A stretch of 64,000 nucleotides of DNA from Deltaproteobacteria bacterium. Lineage in GTDB: Bacteria > Myxococcota_A > UBA9042 > PHBI01 > JACKFB01. Within the stretch, counting starts at the first letter, position 1; the number at the start of each line of letters is the position of its first letter. The position numbers and the translations under genes are program-made. The stretch spans positions 164,199 to 228,198 of the forward strand of contig JACKFB010000010.1 in NCBI GenBank assembly GCA_020632695.1, written 5' to 3'. Positions 44,252 through 52,365 of this stretch are shown here, one piece after another. The notes below the pieces were generated by a model, which saw nothing but the letters and a program-made list of their open reading frames with translations, did no database searches and was not told the origin of the DNA.

Positions 44252-45898
44252 TCAGGGGTCCAGCGGCATGACCGGGTCGGCGGCGTGGTCGGTGAAGGCC
44301 CCGTACCAGGCGGGATCGCTCACCCAGGTCGCCGAGTCCATGGCCTCGAAGTCGGCGCGGATGGTCTCGGCGCTGGCGGAGCGGACGTCCACCCGGTGGC
44401 CGGCGGCATCCCCGGGCGGGTGGTACACGCCCCAGAGGGGATCGTCGTCGTGGTACTTCCAGGTCCAGATCCCCCAGTGGATCCCGCGCGCGTTCAGCAG
44501 CGCCAGGGTCCGGTCCAGGGCCTCGGGCGGCCAGGAAGCCATGACGGCGTCGTCGGCCGGGTTGAACTCGCCCAGGTACACCGGCGCGCCCGCGGCCAGC
44601 AGCCACTCCCGGTCGTCGCCCAGCGCCTCGTCCATGGCGTCGACGTAGGCGTCGGCGCTGGGGCTGGTCGGGTAGAGGTGGATGGAGAGCATCGCGTTCT
44701 CCATGTCCATCGCCGCGGGGGCAGGCACCCAGCTCCTGGGCAGGTAGCCGTCCTCGATCATGACGATGGTGTCCGGGTCGCCGCGCCGCGCCGCCGCGTA
44801 GAGGGCCTGGTGCACCGCGCGGTAGGCGGCCGCGTCGGGCGCGCGCGGCTCGTTGAGCAGGTCGTAGACGGCCACGTGGGGGTCGCCCGCGAAGTAGCTG
44901 GCCAGTGCCTCCCAGAGGCGCTCGGTGCGGGCCAGGCACGCCGGCTCGGTCCACAGCGCGCCGCCGTCGCTGAGGCCCTGATGCCAGTAGGGGCTCTGCC
45001 CACCGGGGGCCCCGTGCAGGTCCAGCATCAGGTACACCGCGTGGGCACGCGCCCAGCCGGCCAGCCGGTCCAGCCGCTCGAAGCCCTCCGGCCGGAAGTG
45101 CACGTCGCCCTGGCGGTCGCTCTCGAGCTGGTCGAACCAGATCGGCACGCGGATGAGGTTCAGCCCCATCGCCGCGACGCGCTCGACGTCCACCTCGGTG
45201 ATGTAGTGGTCCTGGTAGGTCGCCCGCAGCCCGGCCGTCACCTGGGCGCCGAAGCGGCCCTCCAGCCAGTCCCACAGGCCCTGCTCCTCGTAGATCCAGG
45301 GCTCGGCCTCGAACCAGGCGACCAGCTCCTCGACGGCCGGCCGCTGGGCCGGCGTCGCCTCTGCCCGCATGGACTCGAACCACTCCCGGATGAGGGGCAG
45401 GTGGCTGCGCTGCTCGGCCAGCCACTCCAGCCCGTTGGCCTCCCTGGCCGAGAGCAGCAGCTCCGCCAGCCCCGCCGCGGCGGCGCGCGCCTCGAGCGCG
45501 TCCAGCAGCGCGCCCTCGCTCTGCAGCCCGATACCGGAGATCCAGCTCTCGATGAGCAGCCAGCTGCCGAAGTTGACGCCGCGCAGCGCCACCGGGCTGC
45601 CGCTCCCGTCGACCACCTGGGCTCCCTGGACGCGGAGCGGCGGCAGGGTCGGCTGCAGCGCGGGCGCGGGCCGCACCGGGAAGGCCTCGCTGGCCGGTTC
45701 GCAGCGCCCCCACGGGGCCGAGAGCGTGAGCGCGTCGCTGGCCGCGTCACCGCCCGAGTCGCTGCCCGCGTCGACCTCGGCCGCGTCGAGCCCGACCGCG
45801 TCCGCCGTCAGGTCCCCCTCATCGCTGGCGCCGCCGCCACCGCAGCCCAGCAGGCAGGCCGCCATCAGCGCCGCGGCACCGCCGCACCGCGCCCTCAC
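44252..45898 (-). CDS. GH5-like cellulase/glucanase lipoprotein
   Basis: 548 residues: a lipobox (MAACLLGC), an Asp/Ala tether, then a TIM-barrel GH5 domain. Motifs are VALRGVNFGSWLLIESW, GLNLIRVPIWFDQLE, VYLMLDLHGAPGGQ, acid/base Glu350 in YDLLNEPRAP, SIHLYP and nucleophile Glu444 in VYLGEFNPADD; GIWTWKYHDDD follows. GH5 enzymes cleave beta-1,4 or beta-1,3 glucans, mannans and similar. GTG 45898 overlaps the stop of the large hydrolase lipoprotein upstream, so the two are probably co-translated. Surface or periplasmic location is inferred from the lipobox. Confidence 0.88.
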   Translation of the reverse strand: MRARCGGAAALMAACLLGCGGGGASDEGDLTADAVGLDAAEVDAGSDSGGDAASDALTLSAPWGRCEPASEAFPVRPAPALQPTLPPLRVQGAQVVDGSGSPVALRGVNFGSWLLIESWISGIGLQSEGALLDALEARAAAAGLAELLLSAREANGLEWLAEQRSHLPLIREWFESMRAEATPAQRPAVEELVAWFEAEPWIYEEQGLWDWLEGRFGAQVTAGLRATYQDHYITEVDVERVAAMGLNLIRVPIWFDQLESDRQGDVHFRPEGFERLDRLAGWARAHAVYLMLDLHGAPGGQSPYWHQGLSDGGALWTEPACLARTERLWEALASYFAGDPHVAVYDLLNEPRAPDAAAYRAVHQALYAAARRGDPDTIVMIEDGYLPRSWVPAPAAMDMENAMLSIHLYPTSPSADAYVDAMDEALGDDREWLLAAGAPVYLGEFNPADDAVMASWPPEALDRTLALLNARGIHWGIWTWKYHDDDPLWGVYHPPGDAAGHRVDVRSASAETIRADFEAMDSATWVSDPAWYGAFTDHAADPVMPLDP

Positions 45899-48800
45899 GG
45901 AGCCGGATCCATGAAGGGGCAGTCCCCCTCGGCCAGGCAGAGGTCGTCCCAGAGCTCGGTGCCGCCCGTCTGGAAGAAGCGCGCCACCAGGTTCATCATG
46001 TAGCCGTCGACGTCGAAGGGCCGGCAGGGGTCGGGCACCGGGTAGAAGCCGTGCTGGCCCTCGACGTCGAGGTAGGGGATGCGCATGGCCTGCAGCCCGC
46101 CGGGGTCGCGGAACACCGTGCCGCAGCGCGCGGGCTGGCTGTCGTCGCACACGGTCTGGCCCGGCGCCGGCGAGCCGTCCGAGGTGCGCAGGGTCGCGCG
46201 CAGCGGCCCGCCCGGCGTGGGGGCGTGGTACTCGCTGGTGCCCTGGTCCAGGTCGTCCACGTCGACGATGCCGCGCCGCCGCACGGTGGTCGCGTAGCTG
46301 CAGTCCTTCGCCGTGTCGCGGTCCACGTCCATGGTGTAGCGGCCCAGGCGGTCCACCGCCTCGAGCGCGTAGGAGTCGATGAGGTGCCGGAGCTGGCTCT
46401 TGCCGTAGCGCGGGTCGACGTCGGTCGCGCCCACGGTGCCGGCGGCGGCGGCGATCATGATGCCGGTGTTGACCGGCACCAGCATGTCGCCGGCGGTGGG
46501 GATGACCAGCACGTTGGCGCCCGGCGCCACGCCCGGGTCGTAGCCGGAGACGTCCAGCGGGCGCTCGCGGTAGAGCGGCGCGTAGGCCACCGGGTCCGCC
46601 GACTGGACGATCATGCCGGTGATCCCCATGAAGCGTCGCAGGTCCGGGGTGTTGCGCTTGAAGCCGAAGCCTGACGCGAGCGAGACCAGCGCGCTCCCCG
46701 CCGGATGCAGCGCGCCCTGGAACAGCGCGTCCCGGCCGAAGGTGTCGATGGTCTCGCGCAGCGCGCCGGTCTCGCCGTCCAGCACGTTGATGACCAGGCG
46801 GTCGCCCAAGAGCGCGGGCGCGGTGACCATGCGCGGCAGCGCCTTCAGGTTGGGGCTCGAGTCGGCCAGCGCGGGGGGCAGCGGGACCTCCGGGCCGAGC
46901 AGGTGCTCCTTCTCGGTGGCGCTCAGGGCGTCGGCCGGCACGGTCAGCCGCAGGCGGCCGCTCGCCGGGACGACGATGGCGTCCTCCTCGCCGTTGTCGA
47001 GGTTGGTCAGGACCACGCGGTCGCCGGGGCGGATGGTGCGCGCGCGGGCGAAGGCGACGTGGGCCTGCTGGTTGACGTCGTTGACGATGAACCACAGCTC
47101 GGTGGCGGTCGGGTCGTCGGCCGCGGGGGCGCCGGCCAGGATGGGGCCGAGCAGCGGCAGGAACACCGCCTCGGGCACGCCGGGCTGCACGCTGCGGGCG
47201 GCCACGTCGATGAGACCCGCGCCGCCGGAGGTGGGGGCTGCGGCGTCGATGGCCGGCTCGATGCCGGCGACGATGGCCGAGAGGATGCCGCCGAGGGAGA
47301 TACCCCAGATGCTGTAGGGGCCGGCCGGCCCGCCGATGTCGGGGACGCCGTCCTGGTCGAAGTCGCCGGCGATGTCGGAGACCCCGTCCTGGTCCTGGTC
47401 CAGGGTGCCGCGGCGCGTGCCGTCGAAGCTGCGCAGGATGCGGATGAACTGCAGGTGGTCGACCACCGACTGGCGCACGATGTCGCGGGTGTGGAAGGCG
47501 TCGGCGGTCCAGAAGTCGCCGCCGGAGTCCTTGAAGCCGTCGTTGTCCAGGTCGCGCGAGCGGTTGTCGAGGAAGGCGCGGACGAGGCCGCCCAGCTCGA
47601 ACTGGTCGCGCATGGTCTCGTAGGCGAACTCGTCGATGGCCTGCGGCCCGTCGCCCACGTCGATGACGTCGTAGGGCCCGAGCGACACGCCGTGCCCGTA
47701 GGCGTCGAGGGCGCAGGTCGCGATGCCGTAGCGGGCGAAGTGGCCGATCTGGGTCAGCGCCTCCATGCGGTGAAAGGTGTAGCCGTGGCCGTAGATCTGC
47801 ACCGGGAAGGGCGCCTCGTGGACGCCGGGGACCGTCACCGGGATGGCGCACCAGAAGGTCACCCGCGCGGTGCCGACGGTGGCCTCGCCGGTGAGCGGGT
47901 CCATGTCGAAGCTCTCGTCGTCGTCGGCGGGATCGGTGGGCGTGGCCAGCCCGTCGCGGTCGACCAGGAAGTTCGGCGAGTCGAAGCTGCCCAGCACCAG
48001 GTGGCTGATGGACTCGATGCCCGGGATCTCCTCGGTGATTCCCGACGCGGCCATCAGCGCCAGGGGCACCTCCATCTCGTCGCGGGTGATGCGCCAGGGT
48101 GTCGGCGAGCCCGCGCCGTCGTGCAGGCGCACGATGTCCAGGCGGTCCACCCCGAACTGCTCGCCCAGCCAGGCGAAGGGTCCGTCGCCGTAGAGGCCGC
48201 GCCGGATCTGCGCCAGCTCGAAGGTCGCCGAGCCGGTGGTGAAGGTCCAGGCGAAGGCCACGTCGTCCATGCCCAGCCCCAGCCCCGGAAGCACCGACGC
48301 CAGCGGCCGCAGCGCGGCGGCCTGCGAGGCCGGCGCGATGCCCGGGAAGGGTGACTCCACCGGCCGCCCCTCGCCGTCGACGAGCCGCCGCGTCACCACG
48401 ACCGCGTACAGGGTCTGCTCGCGCAGCGGCAGCCGCGGGCGGGCCAGCAGGGTGTGGGTCTCCCGCTCGAAGAAGGTGGTCAGGTGATCGGCCAGCTCCC
48501 GGTCCCGGTCGCCGCGGGCCAGGGCGTCCAGGTCCTGCCGCAGGCGGCCGCAGTCCCAGCTCTCGCCCTCGTCCAGCACCAGGTCGCCGTCGGTGTCGCC
48601 GGGCTGCGGGCTCACCAGGTCGGTGTGGCGGGTCAGCGCGCCGTCGCAGTCGCGGTCCTCGCCCGGGTCGAGCACCCCGTTGCAGTTGGCGTCCTCGTCC
48701 CACGACGCCAGCAGGGCCGGGTTCGTGTCCAGCACGCCGTCGCAGTCGAAGTCCTCGCCGGGATCCAGCACACCGTTGCAGTTGGCGTCCTCCTGGTCTT

Positions 48801-49425
48801 CGAAGCCCAGCAGGTTCGGCTCGTCCAGCACGCCGTCGCCGTCGCCGTCCTCGCCCGGGTCCAACGCGCCATTGCAGTTGGTGTCCTCGTGGACCACCTC
48901 CAGCGACAGGGTGATGGCCTCGGAGCGGGGGTCGTTGTCGAAGTAGTTGCCCGGCTCCTCGAGCACCTGGGGGAAGGTGCCGTCGCCCAGCGACAGGGGC
49001 ACGGCGCGCCCGAACTCGGGGCTCTCGGGGTCCAGCGCCACCACGTACATCACGTCGTCGGACGGGTCGTCGGTGGCGTGGCGGTCGCGGATGTTGGCCA
49101 GGTCGGGCACGCCATCCATCGGGATGGAGATCGGCATGAAGATGCCGAAGCCGTCGAGGCGATCGGCCTTCGCGCGCAGGTCGGACTCGAGCCCGGTGGG
49201 CGCCAGCAGGCTGACGTTGACGCGCCGGCCGGTGGGCGAGGTGTCGTCCAGGCGCGTGGCCACGTCGTTGGGCAGCGGCACCTCCGGCAGCGGCTTCGCC
49301 TGGAGGTCCCAGCGGATGCGCAGGCCCCCCTGGCGTTCGGTGGCGCCGAGTGAGTCGGGGCGCGACCCCGAGCAGGCCATCAGGACCGTCACGATCGCGA
49401 CGGGAGCGAGGTTCCGAAACGTCAT
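45895..49425 (-). CDS. Giant alpha/beta-hydrolase lipoprotein with calcium-type repeats
   Basis: 1176 residues with a lipobox (VTVLMAC). Residues about 190-290 contain three DANCNGVLDPGED-type repeats and DGDGDGVLDE/DCDGVLD loops like thrombospondin type 3 or EF-hand-type calcium loops. DQDQDGVSDIAGDFDQDGVPDIGG recurs later, next to the nucleophile elbow IWGISLGG (Ser710). Other hydrolase features are VQIYGHGYTFHRMEAL and VEGQHGFYPVPDP (candidate His). The family is related to the hydrolase at 3983. ATG 49425 has GGAGG five bases before. It is the first gene of a pair with the GH5 lipoprotein. Substrate unknown; the repeats suggest calcium-dependent folding outside the cell. Confidence 0.82.
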   Translation of the reverse strand: MTFRNLAPVAIVTVLMACSGSRPDSLGATERQGGLRIRWDLQAKPLPEVPLPNDVATRLDDTSPTGRRVNVSLLAPTGLESDLRAKADRLDGFGIFMPISIPMDGVPDLANIRDRHATDDPSDDVMYVVALDPESPEFGRAVPLSLGDGTFPQVLEEPGNYFDNDPRSEAITLSLEVVHEDTNCNGALDPGEDGDGDGVLDEPNLLGFEDQEDANCNGVLDPGEDFDCDGVLDTNPALLASWDEDANCNGVLDPGEDRDCDGALTRHTDLVSPQPGDTDGDLVLDEGESWDCGRLRQDLDALARGDRDRELADHLTTFFERETHTLLARPRLPLREQTLYAVVVTRRLVDGEGRPVESPFPGIAPASQAAALRPLASVLPGLGLGMDDVAFAWTFTTGSATFELAQIRRGLYGDGPFAWLGEQFGVDRLDIVRLHDGAGSPTPWRITRDEMEVPLALMAASGITEEIPGIESISHLVLGSFDSPNFLVDRDGLATPTDPADDDESFDMDPLTGEATVGTARVTFWCAIPVTVPGVHEAPFPVQIYGHGYTFHRMEALTQIGHFARYGIATCALDAYGHGVSLGPYDVIDVGDGPQAIDEFAYETMRDQFELGGLVRAFLDNRSRDLDNDGFKDSGGDFWTADAFHTRDIVRQSVVDHLQFIRILRSFDGTRRGTLDQDQDGVSDIAGDFDQDGVPDIGGPAGPYSIWGISLGGILSAIVAGIEPAIDAAAPTSGGAGLIDVAARSVQPGVPEAVFLPLLGPILAGAPAADDPTATELWFIVNDVNQQAHVAFARARTIRPGDRVVLTNLDNGEEDAIVVPASGRLRLTVPADALSATEKEHLLGPEVPLPPALADSSPNLKALPRMVTAPALLGDRLVINVLDGETGALRETIDTFGRDALFQGALHPAGSALVSLASGFGFKRNTPDLRRFMGITGMIVQSADPVAYAPLYRERPLDVSGYDPGVAPGANVLVIPTAGDMLVPVNTGIMIAAAAGTVGATDVDPRYGKSQLRHLIDSYALEAVDRLGRYTMDVDRDTAKDCSYATTVRRRGIVDVDDLDQGTSEYHAPTPGGPLRATLRTSDGSPAPGQTVCDDSQPARCGTVFRDPGGLQAMRIPYLDVEGQHGFYPVPDPCRPFDVDGYMMNLVARFFQTGGTELWDDLCLAEGDCPFMDPAP

Positions 49426-49548
49426 GGCGGCCTCCGCAGCGCGAGGGTAGGCTGGGTCGGCAGACGGAAGCAATGACCCGATGACACTCAGTGCCAGATG
49501 GGCGATGGAAATGCCAGCGCAGGGCGAGGATGGCCCCGGCAGGGGCGC

Positions 49549-50097
49549 GTGAGAGGCCCGGCGCATGCCACCGCGCGGTGGGAGATCGGCCGGACCTGGG
49601 ACGGCGAGGATCTGCCCGAGGCGGAGCGCGCGACCGTCAGCGCCTGGCTGGAGGGGGACGCCCTCCACGTGGAGGTCGACGCGCCCTACGCGGGCGACCC
49701 GGCGCCGCCGGGCCCCCCCGGCTCCACCCCGGCGCTCTGGGAGCACGAGGTCGTCGAGCTCTTCCTGCTCGGTGAGGGCGCGCGCTACACCGAGCTGGAG
49801 CTGGGCCCCCACGGACACCACCTGGTCCTGCAGCTCGCGGGGCGCCGGCAGGTGGTGGCCCAGGGCCTGCCGCTGCGCTACGAGGCGCGGATCGTCGGCG
49901 ACCGCTTCACCGGGAGGGCCCGGCTCGACGCGGCGCTCCTGCCTCCAGGACCGCACCGGGCCAACGCCTGCGCGATCCGCGGCCTGGGCGCGCGGCGGCG
50001 CTTCATGAGCGCCTGGCCCTTGCCGGGCGACGGCCCGGACTTCCACCGGCTGGAGTGCTTCCGGCCGACCACCCTTGGCGACCCGGGAGGCCGCTGA
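49549..50097 (+). CDS. DOMON-like (CBM9-type) domain protein
   Basis: About 182 residues forming one beta-sandwich-like domain: ATVSAWLEGDALHVEVDAPYAGD, LWEHEVVELFLLGEGARYTELELGPHGHHLVLQL and HRLECFRPTTLGD at the end. This matches the DOMON-like/CBM9-related domain seen in cytosolic proteins of several Proteobacteria; function unknown. No signal peptide. Start GTG 49549 has AGGGG nearby; ATG 49498 would add 17 residues. It shares ATGA with the next gene. Confidence 0.7.
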   Translation: MRGPAHATARWEIGRTWDGEDLPEAERATVSAWLEGDALHVEVDAPYAGDPAPPGPPGSTPALWEHEVVELFLLGEGARYTELELGPHGHHLVLQLAGRRQVVAQGLPLRYEARIVGDRFTGRARLDAALLPPGPHRANACAIRGLGARRRFMSAWPLPGDGPDFHRLECFRPTTLGDPGGR

Positions 50098-50870
50098 TGA
50101 CGACGCCGCCTGGAGGCGAGGCCACACCGCGGCGCAGCGCGCCGCGCATCGAGCTGCTGCGCCGCACCGCCGGCTCGCCGCGTGAGCTGGCCGGCAAGCT
50201 GCTGCGGCTGGGGCACACCCTGGCCCGCTTCGGCAGCGGCGAACCTCGCCGTCGCCTCGCACGCCTGAAAGCCATCGGCGCCATCGAGCGCGCGCCCACG
50301 CGGGTCCAGCTCCTGGCCGGCAGCGCCGACATGCTGCGCTTCTGGATCTCGCCGGCCGCCGCCGACTACTACCGCCAACAGGGCATCGGCTACGGCTTCC
50401 ACCAGGTGTTGCGGGTGCTCGACGACCCCTCCTCGATGGTCGACCCGGTGGGGCTGGCCGTCGACCGCGACACGATCATCGGCCACCTGCTGCAGGTCGT
50501 GCACGCCAACCCCACCTATGATCTCCAGCTCCTCGACAGCCTCGAGGACGGCATCGACGAGCTGGAGCGCCAGACCCGCGCCATGCTCGACGGTACCCAC
50601 CCGCGGGCGCGCTCCATCGGCGCCATCGTGGAGGACCCCGGCTACCACGCGCGCCTGCTCGAGTTCGTGCACGCCTACCGGGCCGACCCCCACGCCGCGC
50701 CGCCCATCCGCGACAATGTGGCCGCCAATCCGTCCCTCCAGCGCATCGAGCGCACCTTCGGCACCCTGCCGGCGGCGATGCGCTATTTCACGCGGCTCCC
50801 CGAGGGACCGCTCGCTGCGGCGCGGCACCTCCTGACGGTGCGCGCCTTTCCCGAGCACCTGGCCGACTGA
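50097..50870 (+). CDS. Hypothetical protein coupled to DOMON-like gene
   Basis: 257 residues, largely helical, no signal or membrane segment. Conserved-looking stretches are ADMLRFWISPAAADYYRQQGIGYGFHQVLRVLDDPSSMVDPVGLAVDRDTIIGHLLQVVHANPTYD and RSIGAIVEDPGYHARLLEFV. No family recognised. ATG 50097 overlaps the stop of the preceding gene, so translation is coupled. Confidence 0.75.
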   Translation: MTTPPGGEATPRRSAPRIELLRRTAGSPRELAGKLLRLGHTLARFGSGEPRRRLARLKAIGAIERAPTRVQLLAGSADMLRFWISPAAADYYRQQGIGYGFHQVLRVLDDPSSMVDPVGLAVDRDTIIGHLLQVVHANPTYDLQLLDSLEDGIDELERQTRAMLDGTHPRARSIGAIVEDPGYHARLLEFVHAYRADPHAAPPIRDNVAANPSLQRIERTFGTLPAAMRYFTRLPEGPLAAARHLLTVRAFPEHLAD

Positions 50871-50902
50871 CAGCTGGCTCCGAGCTGGGTAGGATGGTCC
50901 TG

Positions 50903-52243
50903 ATGGCAGACGACCAGACCACGCCCCCGGCCGATCCGCCCGCCACGCGCGACGAGCGCCCGCCGGCCGATCCCCCCGCGCCGCAGCCAGCCGACGCGGC
51001 GTCCACGCCGCCGGCCTCGGTCACCGCCCGGGTCACCGCGGCCAGCGGCGACGCGCAGCGCCCCACCGGCGGCGACGTGATCACCTCCACGGTCACCGCC
51101 ACCGCCAACGACGCCGAGACGGCCGCCGCCACCGTCGCCGCCACGGCCGCCGCCACGGCCGCCGCTTCGATGGGCGCCGCCAACCTGCCCTGGCGCAAGA
51201 TCGCCTGGAGCGCCGCCCTGGCCGGCACCTTCGTGCTGCTCATCTGGCTGGCCAACCGCGTCCCCTCGGCCAGCATCCCCCTGCTGACCGCCTTCGTGGT
51301 CGCCTACCTGCTGGACCCGGTCGTGGACTTCTTCGAGGCCCGCGGCATCCCCCGCACCCCGACCATCCTCGCCCTGATGCTGCTCTCGCTGCTCGTGACC
51401 GCCGCCGTGGTGCTGCTGCTGGGCCCGCGCATCCTCGACGAGCTGCGCCAGGTCCCAGCCAAGCTGCGCGACGCGCTGGCGCACGCCCAGCCCTGGCTCG
51501 AGGACAAGCTGGGCGTCAGCGTGCCCGGCTCGGTGTCCGAGGCCATCGACCGCTTCGCCGGCGACCAGGCCGCCGCAAAGTCGCTGCTGGCCCCGGCCGG
51601 CTCCGTCGCCCGCGCCGTCTACGGCGGCACCACCAGCGCGCTCGGCTTCATCGTCGCGCTCTTCACCATCCCGCTCTTCGCCTTCTACCTGCTGCGGGAC
51701 TTCGACCGCATCACCGCCCGGCTCGACTCCCTGGTGCCGCTTCAGGCGCGCCCCGCCGTCCGCGCCCGGATGCGCGAGATCGACGAGGCCCTGGGTGCCT
51801 TCGTGCGCGGCCAGATGCTCGTGGCCACCATCCTGGTGGTCCTCTACGCCATCGGCTTCAGCATCGTCGGCCTCCCGCTCGCCATCGTCGTGGCCGCCAT
51901 CTCGGGCTTCGGCAACATGATCCCCTACGTCGGCACCGCCATCGGGATGATCCTCGCGACGCTGCTGGTGGTCCTCGAGTGGCAGGGCTTCGGCCACCTC
52001 GCCGCCGTCTACGGCGTCTTCGCCGGCGTGCAGGCCTTGGAGGGCTGGGTCATCACGCCGCGGGTCGTCGGCGACTCGGTCGGCCTCTCCCCGCTGGTGG
52101 TCATCGTCGCCATCCTGGTCTTCGGCGAGCTCTTCGGTTTCATCGGGGTGCTCATCGCCGTGCCCCTCGCCGCGGTGGTCAAGATCCTCGGCCGCGTGGC
52201 CATCGAGGAGTACCAGTCCTCGACGCTCTTCACCGACCGCTGA
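50903..52243 (+). CDS. AI-2E family transporter
   Basis: About 446 residues. A long Ala/Thr/Pro-rich cytosolic N-terminus of about 90 residues precedes an AI-2E/PerM-type membrane domain. Visible are IPLLTAFVVAYLLDPVVDFFEARGIPR, the amphipathic central region, FTIPLFAFYLLRDFD, the PIxxYxGxxIG-like FGNMIPYVGTAIGMI, GWVITPRVVGDSVGLSPLVVIVAILVFGELFGFIGVLIAVPLAAVVKI and a basic end. Family roles include AI-2 export and sodium/proton antiport. ATG 50903 has AGG upstream; 50894 is an alternative. The low-complexity N-terminal extension is unusual. Confidence 0.9.
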   Translation: MADDQTTPPADPPATRDERPPADPPAPQPADAASTPPASVTARVTAASGDAQRPTGGDVITSTVTATANDAETAAATVAATAAATAAASMGAANLPWRKIAWSAALAGTFVLLIWLANRVPSASIPLLTAFVVAYLLDPVVDFFEARGIPRTPTILALMLLSLLVTAAVVLLLGPRILDELRQVPAKLRDALAHAQPWLEDKLGVSVPGSVSEAIDRFAGDQAAAKSLLAPAGSVARAVYGGTTSALGFIVALFTIPLFAFYLLRDFDRITARLDSLVPLQARPAVRARMREIDEALGAFVRGQMLVATILVVLYAIGFSIVGLPLAIVVAAISGFGNMIPYVGTAIGMILATLLVVLEWQGFGHLAAVYGVFAGVQALEGWVITPRVVGDSVGLSPLVVIVAILVFGELFGFIGVLIAVPLAAVVKILGRVAIEEYQSSTLFTDR

Positions 52244-52365
52244 CGCGCCGCGCCGGCTCCCTCCAAGCGGCGAGGAGCGCGCCCTTGCGCTCGCTGCCGC
52301 GGCCCGGTCGACGGTGACGGGTTAAGCGCCGCGCCCGAGAGCACGTTGAGCGATATGGGGCTGAC

